DNA of 64,000 nucleotides from assembly GCA_038496675.1 (NCBI GenBank), contig CM076666.1, positions 13,901,139 to 13,965,138 on the forward strand. Direction: 5' to 3'. A model generated the notes under the pieces. That model had not been told where the DNA came from, searched no databases, and saw only the letters and a list, made by a program, of their open reading frames with translations. Below are positions 24,757-37,400 of this stretch, piece by piece. Numbering within the stretch: position 1 is the stretch's first letter; each line of letters begins with the position of its first letter. A program made the position numbers and the translations under genes. This DNA is from Rachycentron canadum (Eukaryota > Chordata > Actinopteri > Carangiformes > Rachycentridae).

Positions 24757-24804
<48 letters not shown>
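24757..24804. repeat. (TATC)12 microsatellite upstream of prrc2b
   Basis: Twelve TATC units directly before the presumed prrc2b promoter. Same motif as the array at 11961-12022. Confidence 0.97.
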
Positions 24805-24827
24805 CATCCAATTGCCGGAATTAACCA

Positions 24828-24905
24828 ACAGAGGCGCTGTTTCCATGCTAACGACGCTCGGTGACGTAGGACGCTCTGTGCCGAGCCGATCCAGCCTTCA
24901 CTCTG
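24828..24905 (+). promoter_or_regulatory. Putative prrc2b core promoter: RFX-like X-box followed by CRE-like site
   Basis: GTTTCCATGCTAAC at 24839-24852 differs at one position from the RFX X-box palindrome GTTNCCATGGNAAC. TGACGTA at 24862-24868 is a CRE-type half site about 10 bp later. Sequence composition changes here from AT-rich to CpG-containing, and the first noncoding prrc2b exon ends at 25069. Confidence 0.5.
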
Positions 24906-25069
24906 CCCTGTTCATTCTCAGGCCGGGTAGGACCCAAGCAACTACACTGCTATCGGTTCAACCTATGAAGATTGGGCTTTTACAATCGCCATCCATCCTT
25001 TGCGTAGACAACATTTTGTGGAAATATATCACTGTCACTAATCAGAAGATACCTTAAATCGTTGAATCG
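24880..25069 (+). other. prrc2b noncoding exon 1 (start approximate)
   Basis: A strong donor, AATCG|GTGAGT, follows 25069 and the preceding 190 bp are relatively GC-rich. The next acceptor in frame with the gene is at 28378. The transcription start is inferred only from base composition and promoter motifs. Confidence 0.5.
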
Positions 25070-28000
25070 GTGAGTTATGGGCGCGGATTCTTGTGCCAAA
25101 CATCCAGTTTTGCTCGTCTTCTCCGCTGCCCAGTTTTATTGTTGCTTTGTTCTGGGCAGCAGCCATTTTTAATCGCCTTGTCCTACATTCCCATCGCTGT
25201 GTTCAGACCGTTGTGAAAGCCAAGCTAGGTCGAAAATGTTAGCATAGATGTGAGTGTTTTGTAGAAAGTTCCGCTAGAAATTCAGTGCGTTTTGTCACGT
25301 CTAGCACAAACGTAACTTCACTGGAAATCACCGGCCTGTCAGGGTTGTTTTCGGATCACTAGACTTGAAGTTTAACGGAATTGCCGTTTCGCTAGTTTCC
25401 TACAAGCTGCGACTGGCGATGCTAGCTCACGCTAACTTAAAGCAAGTGGTTGTGTTTGGTTATTTCTGCTTTATACTATAAACAAATTGGAAAAACTGCA
25501 ATTTGCTTCTATCTTCTCTCTAAAATATGGACATAATAACATTCAGCTATACAGGACCTTGGCCATTAGCACTTGATGTTTACATAGCAATTTTCCTTTA
25601 GCCACCAGCTAGCATATTTTACTAGTGGTGACCAGCAACTACACCGAGGGTCCTCCTTAACGTTTTTGTTGTAAGGTCACAATCTAAGAAAAATGTGTAG
25701 TAATAGTCGTTGGGATCAAATTAAACGACCAAGACCGCATATTTGTTTTATCGTGGCTACAAATTGAAATAGGCTGTTTTGTTTTCAGCAGCGAACTGGC
25801 TGGTGTCAGCTTCGTGTGCTGGAATTAGCGATAGCTTTCACTGAGGTAGCGGCACCAGAAAACTGTTAACTTCAGAGAGGTCAGACGATATTTGGCGGAA
25901 AAAAAAAATCTGTTGTATATTCACTTTTAGCACTTAATATGTTTTCTCTTAGTTGTCTGACAGAACTAATATTAGAAATGTAAACAATGTCAAGAAAATG
26001 ATAACGTTAGCTGTCATTGCGTTAGCTTCCATAGCTAATATAGCGTCCACTATATTTGCAATTTGATGGCCTTTGTTGAAATTCAAGTTTTTTTTTTGTT
26101 AACATAGGAAAAAAAATCCCATTGTTGATTTAACGAATAACTGAATCGACCATGGTGAACAAATACTTTTGTTTTAGAAGTTCCGGTAAAACGCCTATGC
26201 GGAGCTTTAACCAAGCGGCCTCTGATTCGTTATTAATTCCTTGGTTTTCGACTCAAATTATAGATAAACTCGCGATATTGCATAGGTTTTGTTCATAAAA
26301 TATTCAAAACAGCAGGTGTGTGTCGTTGTATCTTCGCTAACCTTATACAAATTTAAAAATATGATAATTAAGCCCACATTAAAGCTTTTCACACATTGTT
26401 TTAGTAGTTTAATTAAACAATCACTTTTATAATTTGAGCGCATGTTGCCATTGAAATTTTAACTTCAACTTTTGGCCAAATAGTCACAGTATGGAAACAA
26501 AAAAAAGCTTGGGTGTTCACTTCATCCGAATTGATTATCAAACAAATTTAATTGAAGATAAAAACTAATTTAATACTAATGTATAACAAATTGACAGTGC
26601 TTGTGTTATTGCTGTTACTTATTACTATTTTGTAAAAGGAGCATAGGCACTGACAATTTCATGTAATTGAATTACTTAACTTTTATGATTTTTTTTTTTT
26701 TTGTCAGATGTGAATTGGGTACAGACACAAAGCTTTTATGAACTCAACATGGTGCGTTTTGGACAAGGCTAATAGTAAAACTCATGAGCTACAAGTCAAA
26801 TTGATTTCTGAAAACATCACATCAGCATCAGTAAGTTTGTCAGTACTAAAGGAAGAATGAATGGAAGTAGAGTTTAAACCAGCAAAGATATGAGATTCTT
26901 GTCATAGCAACATCATGTCGCATACTTCCTGCTAACAAGAACATGGTCTGTCATGCTTAATTTCAGTGTGAATAAAGTATTATTAAAATGTCAGATGATA
27001 ACTCATTTAGATAAAAGTACTGGAGGGAAAATCCGCTCAAGTCTTTAAAGATGAAAATAAGTAATTTGCCAAAGTGAAAATCAAGTTATTATATTTTACA
27101 GTCTTTCTTAAGAACCTTTCCTATGGATATATGAAGGGCAACATGTCTACAGCATTTATTTTAGTCACAGCTGCTCACAGCATCTCTGTGATGTTTGGGA
27201 GGTACTAAATACCAGTAATGCTACACAAAGAATTTTGCCCCTATTATGTCTGGGGACAAGTTGGACATGATGATGTCTTTGCCCTCAGGTCAGGATGTGT
27301 TTGAAAAAAAAAAAAAAAAACAGACAGATGTTAACATGGAAAAATATTTTTTCCATATCAATTTAAGAAATGATAACAGTAACTGCTTCAAAAATAATTA
27401 TTTCTTTTTCAACATTAATACCAGAACACAAAGGATGTTTTTCATTTGGTTATGATACCTGCTCTTAGCCATTCTGATGATCAGAGCCAACATACTACAG
27501 TTGGTTTTCTGTATGACTGTGATGTTGCTGGGGATACACCGGACATGCTTATGATCATTGTGTGGTCAAGGGCCATGACTTACGGAAGTATCACTGAAAA
27601 CAAAGAATGACTGATGCATTCCCTTACATCAGCTTGCATCTTGTTAAAACATATAAACAACAAATGAACAATTGCAAAAACTACACAGGATCCATCTGAC
27701 CACCAACACGCAGTTGTATTCTACACGTTTTTAAGGATAAAACCAGGAATCTGTTGATTCCAGTTTAAGAACAAAATGGAAAGTCACTCAAAACAAACTA
27801 TTTACCCTGATTTAATAGCCTCTTTAGATGCTGACTATACAAACAAAGCTGGTTATGAAAAATTTTGCTTTGCACCAGTGTTTCCAGACTGTGTTATGCT
27901 TGTCAAAGAAGAAAAGAAAACTAAATGGGTAAAATACTGAATCATTGGTTTGGACTGAAAGGACATTCAAAAAGCACTCTCAACTTATGCACAGCTGTCA

Positions 28001-28377
28001 ATTCATGCTTGACAGCCACTGCAAACTATGTTAGGCCCATTGTTATGAAGTTTAACTATGGTTAGAAGTGCACAACCATAAATTCAAACAGATTCACAAA
28101 AAGCTGTTTAAACGTATTAATTGAATCTTGGTGCATCTGTGGGCCAGTATTGTAATAGATTGTATAATTGAGCATAGTGTAATTTGACATTAATTTCTGG
28201 ATAGCTTTTCGTCAGTGATATAACAGTAGTGTTTGGCTTCATGGTTAAGCTCAGAGAAAATAATAAGTATAGTTATTTAGTTGCCTTATTATCAATTATT
28301 TGAATTTATATATTGTATTTATACATATTTTGAAAATATGACAGAAATCAGAACTAAATGTGGACATTTCTTTGTAG
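25070..28377 (+). other. prrc2b intron 1 (3.3 kb)
   Basis: AT-rich first intron between the noncoding exon and the ATG-bearing exon (28378-28555). CpG-containing sequence in its first 800 bp is typical of a promoter-proximal region. No embedded gene was recognised. Confidence 0.6.
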
Positions 28378-28440
28378 AAACAGAAGGCACTGGGAAGAGG
28401 CGCAAAGAAAAATTTCCATACTCGATGACATTACATCGCA

Positions 28441-31400
28441 ATGTCCGATCGTTTGGGGCAAATAACCAAGTCCAAGGATGGGAAAAGCAAGTATTCCTCA
28501 CTCAGCCTATTTGACAAGTACAAGGGGAAATCAATAGAAACTCAGAAAAACACAGGTAAGGCAGATTCTTTTCTCTTTTTTTCCCTCTCCTCTTACTTTA
28601 TAACAATTCCCTTGATTTATCTACATTTGTTTTCTTGACAGTAGTTCCGCGACATGGCTTGCAGAGTCTTGGCAAAGTGGCCACAGCCCGGCGCATGCCC
28701 CCACCTGCTCACCTGCCGAGCTTGAAGTCTGAAAACAAAGGAAACGATCCCAACGTGATTATTGTGCCCAAAGACGGTACAGGATGGGCAAACAAGCAGG
28801 AACAACCCGATCAAAAGAGGTAAAGGAAGAATATTTAAACTACCCACTCATCTAATTAACGTCAAAGTTCAGGTGAATCAATTGTGACAAAAGTGATTTT
28901 TGTAAAGAATGATGTAATTTATCTACTACAGTGGTATTCCAATATCTAGTTTCTAGAATTTGGTTTTCAAGCATAAAGATGTATGCTGATCAATTGCTTG
29001 GTTTAAACAAGTCAACAACAAGACATTTCTTTGAAGCTATCAGCTTTGACAGCTGACTATATAAGATTTATTTTATATTGATGCTGCTAAGTAGAGATGG
29101 AGAGATTTGCTCAGATTTCCAATTGGTGTAAGTTGGTCCGTATCATGTCAAAAACCATTTTCTTTTTCTTCTTTTGTGTTTCTAGTTCTATTGCATCAAT
29201 ACCACAGCTGCCGGAGTTGCAGCCGCAGCTGGCTTTACAGAAATCTGTCTCCAATCTTCAGAAGCCCTCACCGGTAGCCAACCAGGAGGTGTGTATGTGT
29301 AGCTAAACTTGGGACATTCTTTTGCTTATTTTTACCACCATAGATTGTGTTTAAACATATGCCACGGATTTGCTCTTCATGAGCTCACAACTGTGGATCT
29401 AGAGCAGATTTCAACAACCAGAAAAAAATGCCCTGTCTGTGGTCACTATGCAGACTCAGGCAGAAAATACTCTGTTAACATAATCTATGTCTCAAATATC
29501 AGACACCTAATGCAGCTATTGGACTGTGACCTTGGTTTTCTTCGTTTCCATAGAGCACAAACACAGGTGGACCAAAGCAATGGGCCCAGCTAAATGGAAA
29601 GGCAGTAGAGCAAGATGGTGAGTAATCTTTTTAATTGATAGTGACTTTCTTTAAAAGTTAAATAACATATGCATATATAACATATATATAACATATGCTA
29701 TCCAAAATGTGAAACCCATCTGTCTTTGCATTTTTGGACACTATTCTTGTGTTTGCATAAGAGACAAATATATGTCATTGTGTCACTTCTTCTAACGCCA
29801 ACATCAGGTTCAAGGGCCTCAAACCGACTTCAGCCCTTCTCTCACGAGGAATTTCCCACGCTGAAGGCAGCTGGAGAACAGGACAGGGTTGGCAAGGAAA
29901 GAAGCGGCTTCGATCCGTCGTATGGGCCCGGACCAAGCCTCCGCCCCCAGAGTAAGTCTCAACTCCCAAAATTGGCTGGCAGTCTCATAGATAAGCTAAT
30001 GTCTGCTGCAAAGCAAATTATTAAATTGGTGGTGAGATTTTTGACTCTGTCTGGCTCTGTCTCCTTGATAATCCAAAGAAAACAAAGTTCCAACAATGGA
30101 AGGAAGAGAGACATGTATGTGTTTTTCTTCACGACAGACATAGTGACATACTTTTTATTGACTCATAGCTGCCCCCCCCCCTTTCCAGGTTTGACAAATG
30201 CCTCTAGTGGCAGAGTAGAGAAGGGCTGATATTTTTCAAGTTCATAATGATAATTAAGGCTGTTCAGAATTGAGTGTCACATCAATCATAGCTCTGTTAA
30301 ATGAAGCAAATTAAATTTAATACTTTGTTAGTTCAATGAAGTCTGTGTAGGATTTGTTATCTCAAAAATCTAACTCCCTCCACATCAAGATGTGACGAGC
30401 TGGAGGGAAGGTGGTGGCAGGAACCTTCAGCCCTCGTCCCTGACCCTCGGCCTACCTGCAGATCCTGAGGGTAAGCTAACTGCCCTGGGTGAGACTGGCA
30501 CCCCTCCAGCCTCATCTCACCCCTCCTCTACCACCGGCACCACCTCCTCAAGTGTAGTGACGGCTCAGTCACCAGGACCTGACCCCAAGGAGCCTTCCCT
30601 ACGACCCGCCCAGCCTGTCCGCAGACCCACCGTCCCTACTGCCCTGCAGCATCAGCTTCACCACACTTCAACTGCTGTCTACCATGACATGTTGCCTGCA
30701 TTTGTAAGTACTAAGACGGTTATTTGACTTTGGGTGCTGTTTTGCAAGTACTGATTGAAGTACTTGTCTTACAACATTTCAATATATTCACCTCTTCTTT
30801 TTGGCCCATTGCATTTTTGCTATGAACACTTGTCTCATCTTGCTATTTTCAGATGTGCTCTAAAGAGACACGTGACGCCCCAGGTACAGAACATGTTCCT
30901 ACCACCGTAGCAGCCCCAGCCCGATTTGAGAGCAAACCCACTTTTAGACAGAGCTTTGCCAAACCTGAACTTGTCAAGTGAGTATGTTGACAATGTGAGA
31001 ACAGTCAGATCAAGATGTTTGTTTCTGGCATTTGTTAATGTGTCTTCACCATCTCTGATTCTAGTGGTGATGTGAGAAGAGAGAACCGCTTTGTGCGTGC
31101 TCCACCGCGACTCTCTTCTCAGCCCATCCGCAGGCCTGGTGACAGACCACAACGCCCAGCCATCATTAATCCAGAAGACCTGAGGGATCTGGATGAGCTT
31201 GACAATGACTGTGAAGATGGTTGGGCTGGTCAGTAGTTCTCATACTTCTACATACCCTCTTTTAGTGAGACCAATAAAAATGGAGACCTCATTTTTTGCT
31301 GCCTTAAATGTCTTCCTCATTTTCAGAATATTGATTATACCTACCACAGTAGCAACATGGGCCTGATTTGACACAACCCATTTTTTGGCATTTTTAGTTT

Positions 31401-34400
31401 ATGTAGTTTGTGTATTTTCTCAACACATACTAACACCTATTACCATTCACTACTCCAACAATTTTGTTTGTAGCAAGCGTGTAGATGGATATCGGTGTCT
31501 ATTCCCATCCCATGCCACAGCACACATACTGAGAGTTTGTTGTTTTTCCAGGACTCCACGAAGAAGTTGATTATAGTGAGAAACTCAAATTCAGTGATGA
31601 TGAAGACGAACATTCATCTAATGACAAGAACAAGATGTGGTGAGATATTGTTCCTCATAGGTCATTACTCCTCTAAATACTGTTGTTAGAGTGGAAACAC
31701 TTACTGTCACAGCACTGAAATTGTTCTTGTTTTTAGGACTGAATGGGAGAGGGAGAGAGAGAACCAGCGTGACTGCCAGTCCTCCCTAAGTTCAGGTGAG
31801 GCGTCTTACCCTCAGGAGGGCCCCGAGGAAAATTATTCCTACCAACATCACCATCACGAGCCTCCCAGGAAGGCCAATGGCAGATACCTCTCAACAGACA
31901 CCCAGGTAACTATACACAATACTGTTTTCTGCCTTCATTCCCCTCTTTTGAGATTACTAATCTAAAATTAACTCATCATGTTACCTACAGTTAAAGCAGA
32001 TCTTGTTCTCTAATCCCTCTTTGGTTAGAGAATAGAGTGAGACTAGCAAAGCACAAGAATATTGGTGTACCTTGATGGTCATTGACATTTTATTGAGATA
32101 ACCTTGCAGTAACCATAGTGATGTGTCTATGTTTTACCTGCAAAGCCCTTTTGCTTTTCAAGTTAAAAGGATGTGACAGACATAATGGAAGGACAGATTA
32201 TTTGTCTTTTTTTCTTTTTGGACATTTTCATGTGGAAAACAGATGAAGTCAGATTCTTTGACAAAATGTGTTAAATCATCGGTGAGAGTGGGTGGGCTTG
32301 GTGTACTGAGTAATGTAAGGTATTCTTAAGGTCTAGTCATTTAAAGTACATGTGATGGTTATTTCCCATGTGTATATTTGGACCTGAGTTTCATTATTTT
32401 CCATATTTCCATAATTTAGAGGAATGCAAACGTTTACAAACACTTTTCCCAAAAGGAAAACATGAACTGAAAACATGAATTGAACCTTTTCTTAAAGGAC
32501 ACATTACTGATGATTTTTAACTATACTTTATATATTATATGCTGAATTTTGAGACTGGTCAGAGACACACACTCTCTGAAAACAAGGCCATGCATATTTT
32601 AGGGTTTAGTCCTGTGTGTATTTAAACAAGAACCCATTACATGCATGAGGAGTCTTGCACCTTGAACTGCCTCTGTTCCATCTCTAGGCCCAGCAGAAAA
32701 ACCAAGGTGAGCTAATAGCTGACCAGGAAGATCACCAGCGCCAGTCTCAGACTCAGGCTCCTGCTAGGGCAAAGTATGTCTCACCCGAATTGTCAGAGGC
32801 TGTTGAGAGAGCCCGCAGACGGCGGGAGGAGGAAGAAAGGCGTGCCCGTGAGGAACGGCTGGCTGCGTGTGCTGAAAAGCTCAAAAAGCTGGATGAAAAA
32901 TTTGGGAAGACTGAAAGGCAAACGTCAAGGACAGAAGAAGGCCAGAAGGAGGGAGATGGCAAAGAAATCCCATTGTCTCCCAACAGAGAACAAAGTAAAG
33001 GCCACTCTGAGAACTGGCAATACAGTACAAAAGGTAAAAAAAAAAAATGCAAAAAAAGATTATATTTATAAAATATAGTGCTCATATTTTATTTAAACTA
33101 TGCATTTTAAATAGCAAATTCTAATCATTTTTGCAATTATAAATGGTTACAGAAGGAAGTGAGTGTCCCCCAGAGAACTCTCCTGGCCATAGTTATCGTG
33201 AGGAACATGGCTTCTCTACCTACCATGGCAGTGAGGATGATGGACAGGAGCCCTCCTCCCCCCCAGGAGACTACAATGGACGTCATCCCTCCAAACCCAT
33301 CCCACCCCGCTTTCAAAAGCAGCCACAGCACCACCAGCAGCAGGTGAGCACCATCTGATTCCCCTTTTAACCCATAAAGGCCTAAACCTAGACTAAATCA
33401 ATGTATTAGTGGCTGCTTTGTGAGAAGAGGGAGTTCACAGAAGCTTGGATTGTTTTTTTAAGGTTTGAGCAAAGATGAGCAGTGAAGAGCTTTGGCCTTG
33501 TGTGGTTTGTCAACCTATTTGACTTGGACTGTATTATCCAATCATCATTCTTATTAGAGTTTTTGAATATTGTATTTTTTGGTTCCCCCAATGCAAGATG
33601 AATGGAAGTGTAATGTATGAAGGGTAGATTGATAAAATTTGCCAAATTATTATTATTTTTTTTTACATTTGGTTCATCTGAAGAGGTGTAACTGAGCAAA
33701 GAGCAGCTTGTTTCACATGTCCCAGTAGGAAAAGCACAGGTGTAATTAACAAAGATGTAACATCGAAAATCGTCCTGTTTGATATTTGTTGTAACACTTG
33801 TGCTTTTCCTTTCTGCTATGAAAGGGACTATTGCTTGGCTAGTTCAATGTCAATGAGCATACCGGTGTCTTGCATGGGGAATGAAAGAAGAAGTTGAATT
33901 GGTTTCAATTTTCTTGATGTTAATCATTTATATCAAGTATAGTGTATGTGATTTAGCGTGGTATTAAGCTTAGGTTTACATTTCACAGGAACAGGTATAC
34001 AAGATGCAGCATTGGCAGCAGTCTGGTCACCCTGCCTCGTCTGGCTCAAGCCATGGTCAGCGGGGCTACTATCCCCCGCATGTCCTTGGATTTGACCCTC
34101 GGTGGATGATGATGCCAACCTTCATGGACCCCCGCATGACCCAAGGACGATCTCCTGTGGACTATTACCCTGGTGCAGTCCATTCCTCGGGTGAGCACTT
34201 AAAAATTAGCATGTAGCTTCACATCTGAAATTGGGCATTGCTAGCATGGATTAGCATGGTTTTAACACTACCATTTTTGAACAGGAATGATGAAGCCCAT
34301 GATGCATCAAGACCACTTGAACAGTCCTGGTTCTGATGAGGGATGTCATCCCAACCTGCACCAAGAGAGAAGGGCCCCTTCCACTGAGCCTTACCCTATG

Positions 34401-37400
34401 TGGAACCAAGATGGCTACCCCTTGCGCAGTTTTACTCCACCTTACCAGAGACAGCATGAAAGCTCAGACAGTGGCCAGGCAGATGATAGGTCAGTTATTG
34501 TGTAAAAACATTAGCCTTGAATTCTTTATTTAAGACAATCTTTCGTATTTTCATTAAAATGAAATGCAAAGCAGTGAAACTCGGCTTAATAACAAACGCT
34601 TTTCTTTTTAGCTTTGTGCTTGTTTTTGTCATTCTTCATCTTTTTTGTATCACCTTTTTTCCACAGAAGTGATATGACCTGCTCCCAACAGGACTCCTAT
34701 GAAGAGAGGGCCAATGAGTGCTTGACCCACCCTCAAGATGATCTGTCCCATCATGTTTACCAGAGTCGAGGCCCAGACAGAACACATCACGACCAAGGCT
34801 TGCTGACTACCGCTCAGAACCACCCACAGAATCATGTAGATAATGAATATTCAAAACAAGACTGTAGAGACAAACATCTGAAAGATGGCCCTGAGTCTCA
34901 TGATGAGGCCATAGATGGCTCCAAGGACAATTGGAAAAGAGAGGGAGGCCAGAAACAAGATGGAGGACTTAATAATACTCAAAGCCAATGGTCTGAACCC
35001 AGTTCCAGCTCTAGTAGTAGTGTCAGCCAACCATCTGAGACCAGTGGGCGTACTTTGATTCGCAGAACTGGGCCCATCAAGAAACCAGTTCTCAAGGCAC
35101 TGAAAGTAGAAGACAAGGAGAATGAGAAGCCTAAACCTGAGCCTGAGGAGAAGCCTGTCCCCTACCGTCTGGAGAAAGAAGTGCTCACTAATGTTTATGA
35201 CTTAAAGAAAGATATCCAGCCTGCCAATAACAGGCGTGCAGCCTCACCTGTTGTTGAGAAACAACCTGAAGAGAGGCAGCATCAGTCACCAGCTCCCACC
35301 AAAACAGAGAGGCCTTTGAGCACTCACAGTGATGACTCTCCCAAGGAGAGTGCATGGGACAGTGGTAAGAACCAGTCACCTAGAGATAGCCAAGAAAACC
35401 GGGAGCCCCAGGCACCACGGCGCAATAACTGGATCTTTATTGATGAAGAACAGGCCTTTGGTGCAGTCAGGGGAACGGGAAGAGGCCGTAGTCGAGGCTT
35501 TAGAGAATTCAGCTCTAGAGGTGGAACCCGTGGTGGCAGAGGTGGAGACAATCTCAGAGGAGCTTATAACAATAACAACAGCAGTGGCATTGGTGCTCAG
35601 CGGACAGGCAGAGGCCGTGCACCACCTAGAGACCTTGTCAAGGTGGAGGAGTTCCAGAGGGGCAAGCCCCGGAGACGGAATGTCAGTGAGACCTTGAGCG
35701 AAGCTTCTGAGTATGAGGAACTGCCCAAAAGGCGGCGCCAGAAGGGATCTGAAAATGGAGAGGGTTACACAGAGTCTGGAGAGGTCCGTAAAGCTGACAG
35801 AGATTCTTGGCGATCCAACAAAGTATATACAGATGACCAGACAGCCACAGATTTCAAAGAAAAGACCAAGGCCAGTCGGGGTTTTGGAGGTCGTACATTG
35901 CCTCCCAGGCTTAATACCACTGGAAATTACAGTCGAGGTTTTGGAGGCTCAAGGGACATTTCTACATGGAGGGGCCGTGGGCCCCAGTTTGGTAGTAATG
36001 GTGGCTCCATGCAAGAAAATGGTCACGGTCCTGGAGCTGAGATTATTTATTCTCGCAGACTCCCTGTCGAACGTGAGTCTCTCAAGTACCCCCCTAAATT
36101 CACTGGCTCATTAATGGAAAATGGCACAGAGGACCGTGAAGGGGAGTACTACTTTGACAACGACAACCCTGACAGACAGATGTTGAGGAGACGCCGTCCA
36201 CCCCGCCAAGACAAGCCTCCACGCTTCCGTCGTCTACGACAAGAACGCGAGCCTGGCTCCAACCAGTGGACAACTGATGAGTATGTAAATGGAGACTTTG
36301 CAAACTCTTGGCCTGGTCGCTCTAAAGGCAGTGGGGAAGACAGCTGGCCTAGTGGTCACTACACTGGTGGACGTTCTAGCCAGCATGGTCAGGTGGAGGA
36401 ATGGGAGACAGGATCAGACAACAGTGACTTTGGTGACTGGAGAGAGAGGCGAGGTGGAAGTGGAGGCACAGCTACACAGGGACATGGTGATAATCCCTCC
36501 GACTCTGGCCATAGTGAACCAGGCTCTGGTGAAAAAAGGGAACTCTCCAAGAGAAGCTTCTCCAGTCAGAGACCATTGGTAGAACGGCAGAACAGGAAAG
36601 GCGAGCCATCGCTGCTGGAAGCGAGCAAGATGACACGTACACCTGATAATACCCCCACTTCCTCTAACAGAAGTGACAGTTGGCAGAATGGAGGGACTTG
36701 TAAGAGGTGAGGTTAAAAATAGAACAAACTTTAAGTTGGGGTTCATTGTAGGTTACACGCTCCTATACTCCTATGTATTGCTCTTACGAATGAAGCATCT
36801 GTAGTATCTGCTTGAGGATTATATTAATGCTCCAGTGTCTTCAGGCCTCGTTGTAGTTGCTTGGAAGCCAACATTGTGGTGTGTCTTCTTCTCATATTGT
36901 TTTATCGTAAATATACTCAGACTTGCCCTTTCATGATGACATAAGATATGTCTTTCATTTTACCAGCACTGGTCATATTACCAGTCCTTGTAATTTAGTT
37001 AAATTTTGCATTATATTGTGAACGTCTGTCTTTCACTTGTTCCATCTGAGATCACAAGTGACTGAGGTTCATGAAATTTTGCTTTTCCACATGCTATCCC
37101 CACTTACTCTACCAACAGTTTATTGACCACAACTAGGCCACTTACCTGTAGATGGTTAGTTCTGTTGATGCTTTTCCATTCTGCTCCAGTGTTTATGGAC
37201 GTAGAAATATTATTTATGATTTTCTACTTTTTCCCCTCCAATTGAAGTCTGAGGTACTGAGCACTTCTTAGGCTGTCCCAGATGAGGATGTAGTTCAGTT
37301 TCATTGGTAAGATGAGAGGTGCCTGTGCCAAACAGAAGGATTGGTAAATTGAACAACTCTGTAGATTTTCCACTGAATCCCCCAGTGACTGAATTTTAAC

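Noticed and set aside
29309..29593. 94-codon ORF overlapping prrc2b exon 4
   Set aside because: It runs through intron sequence in a different frame from the spliced product.
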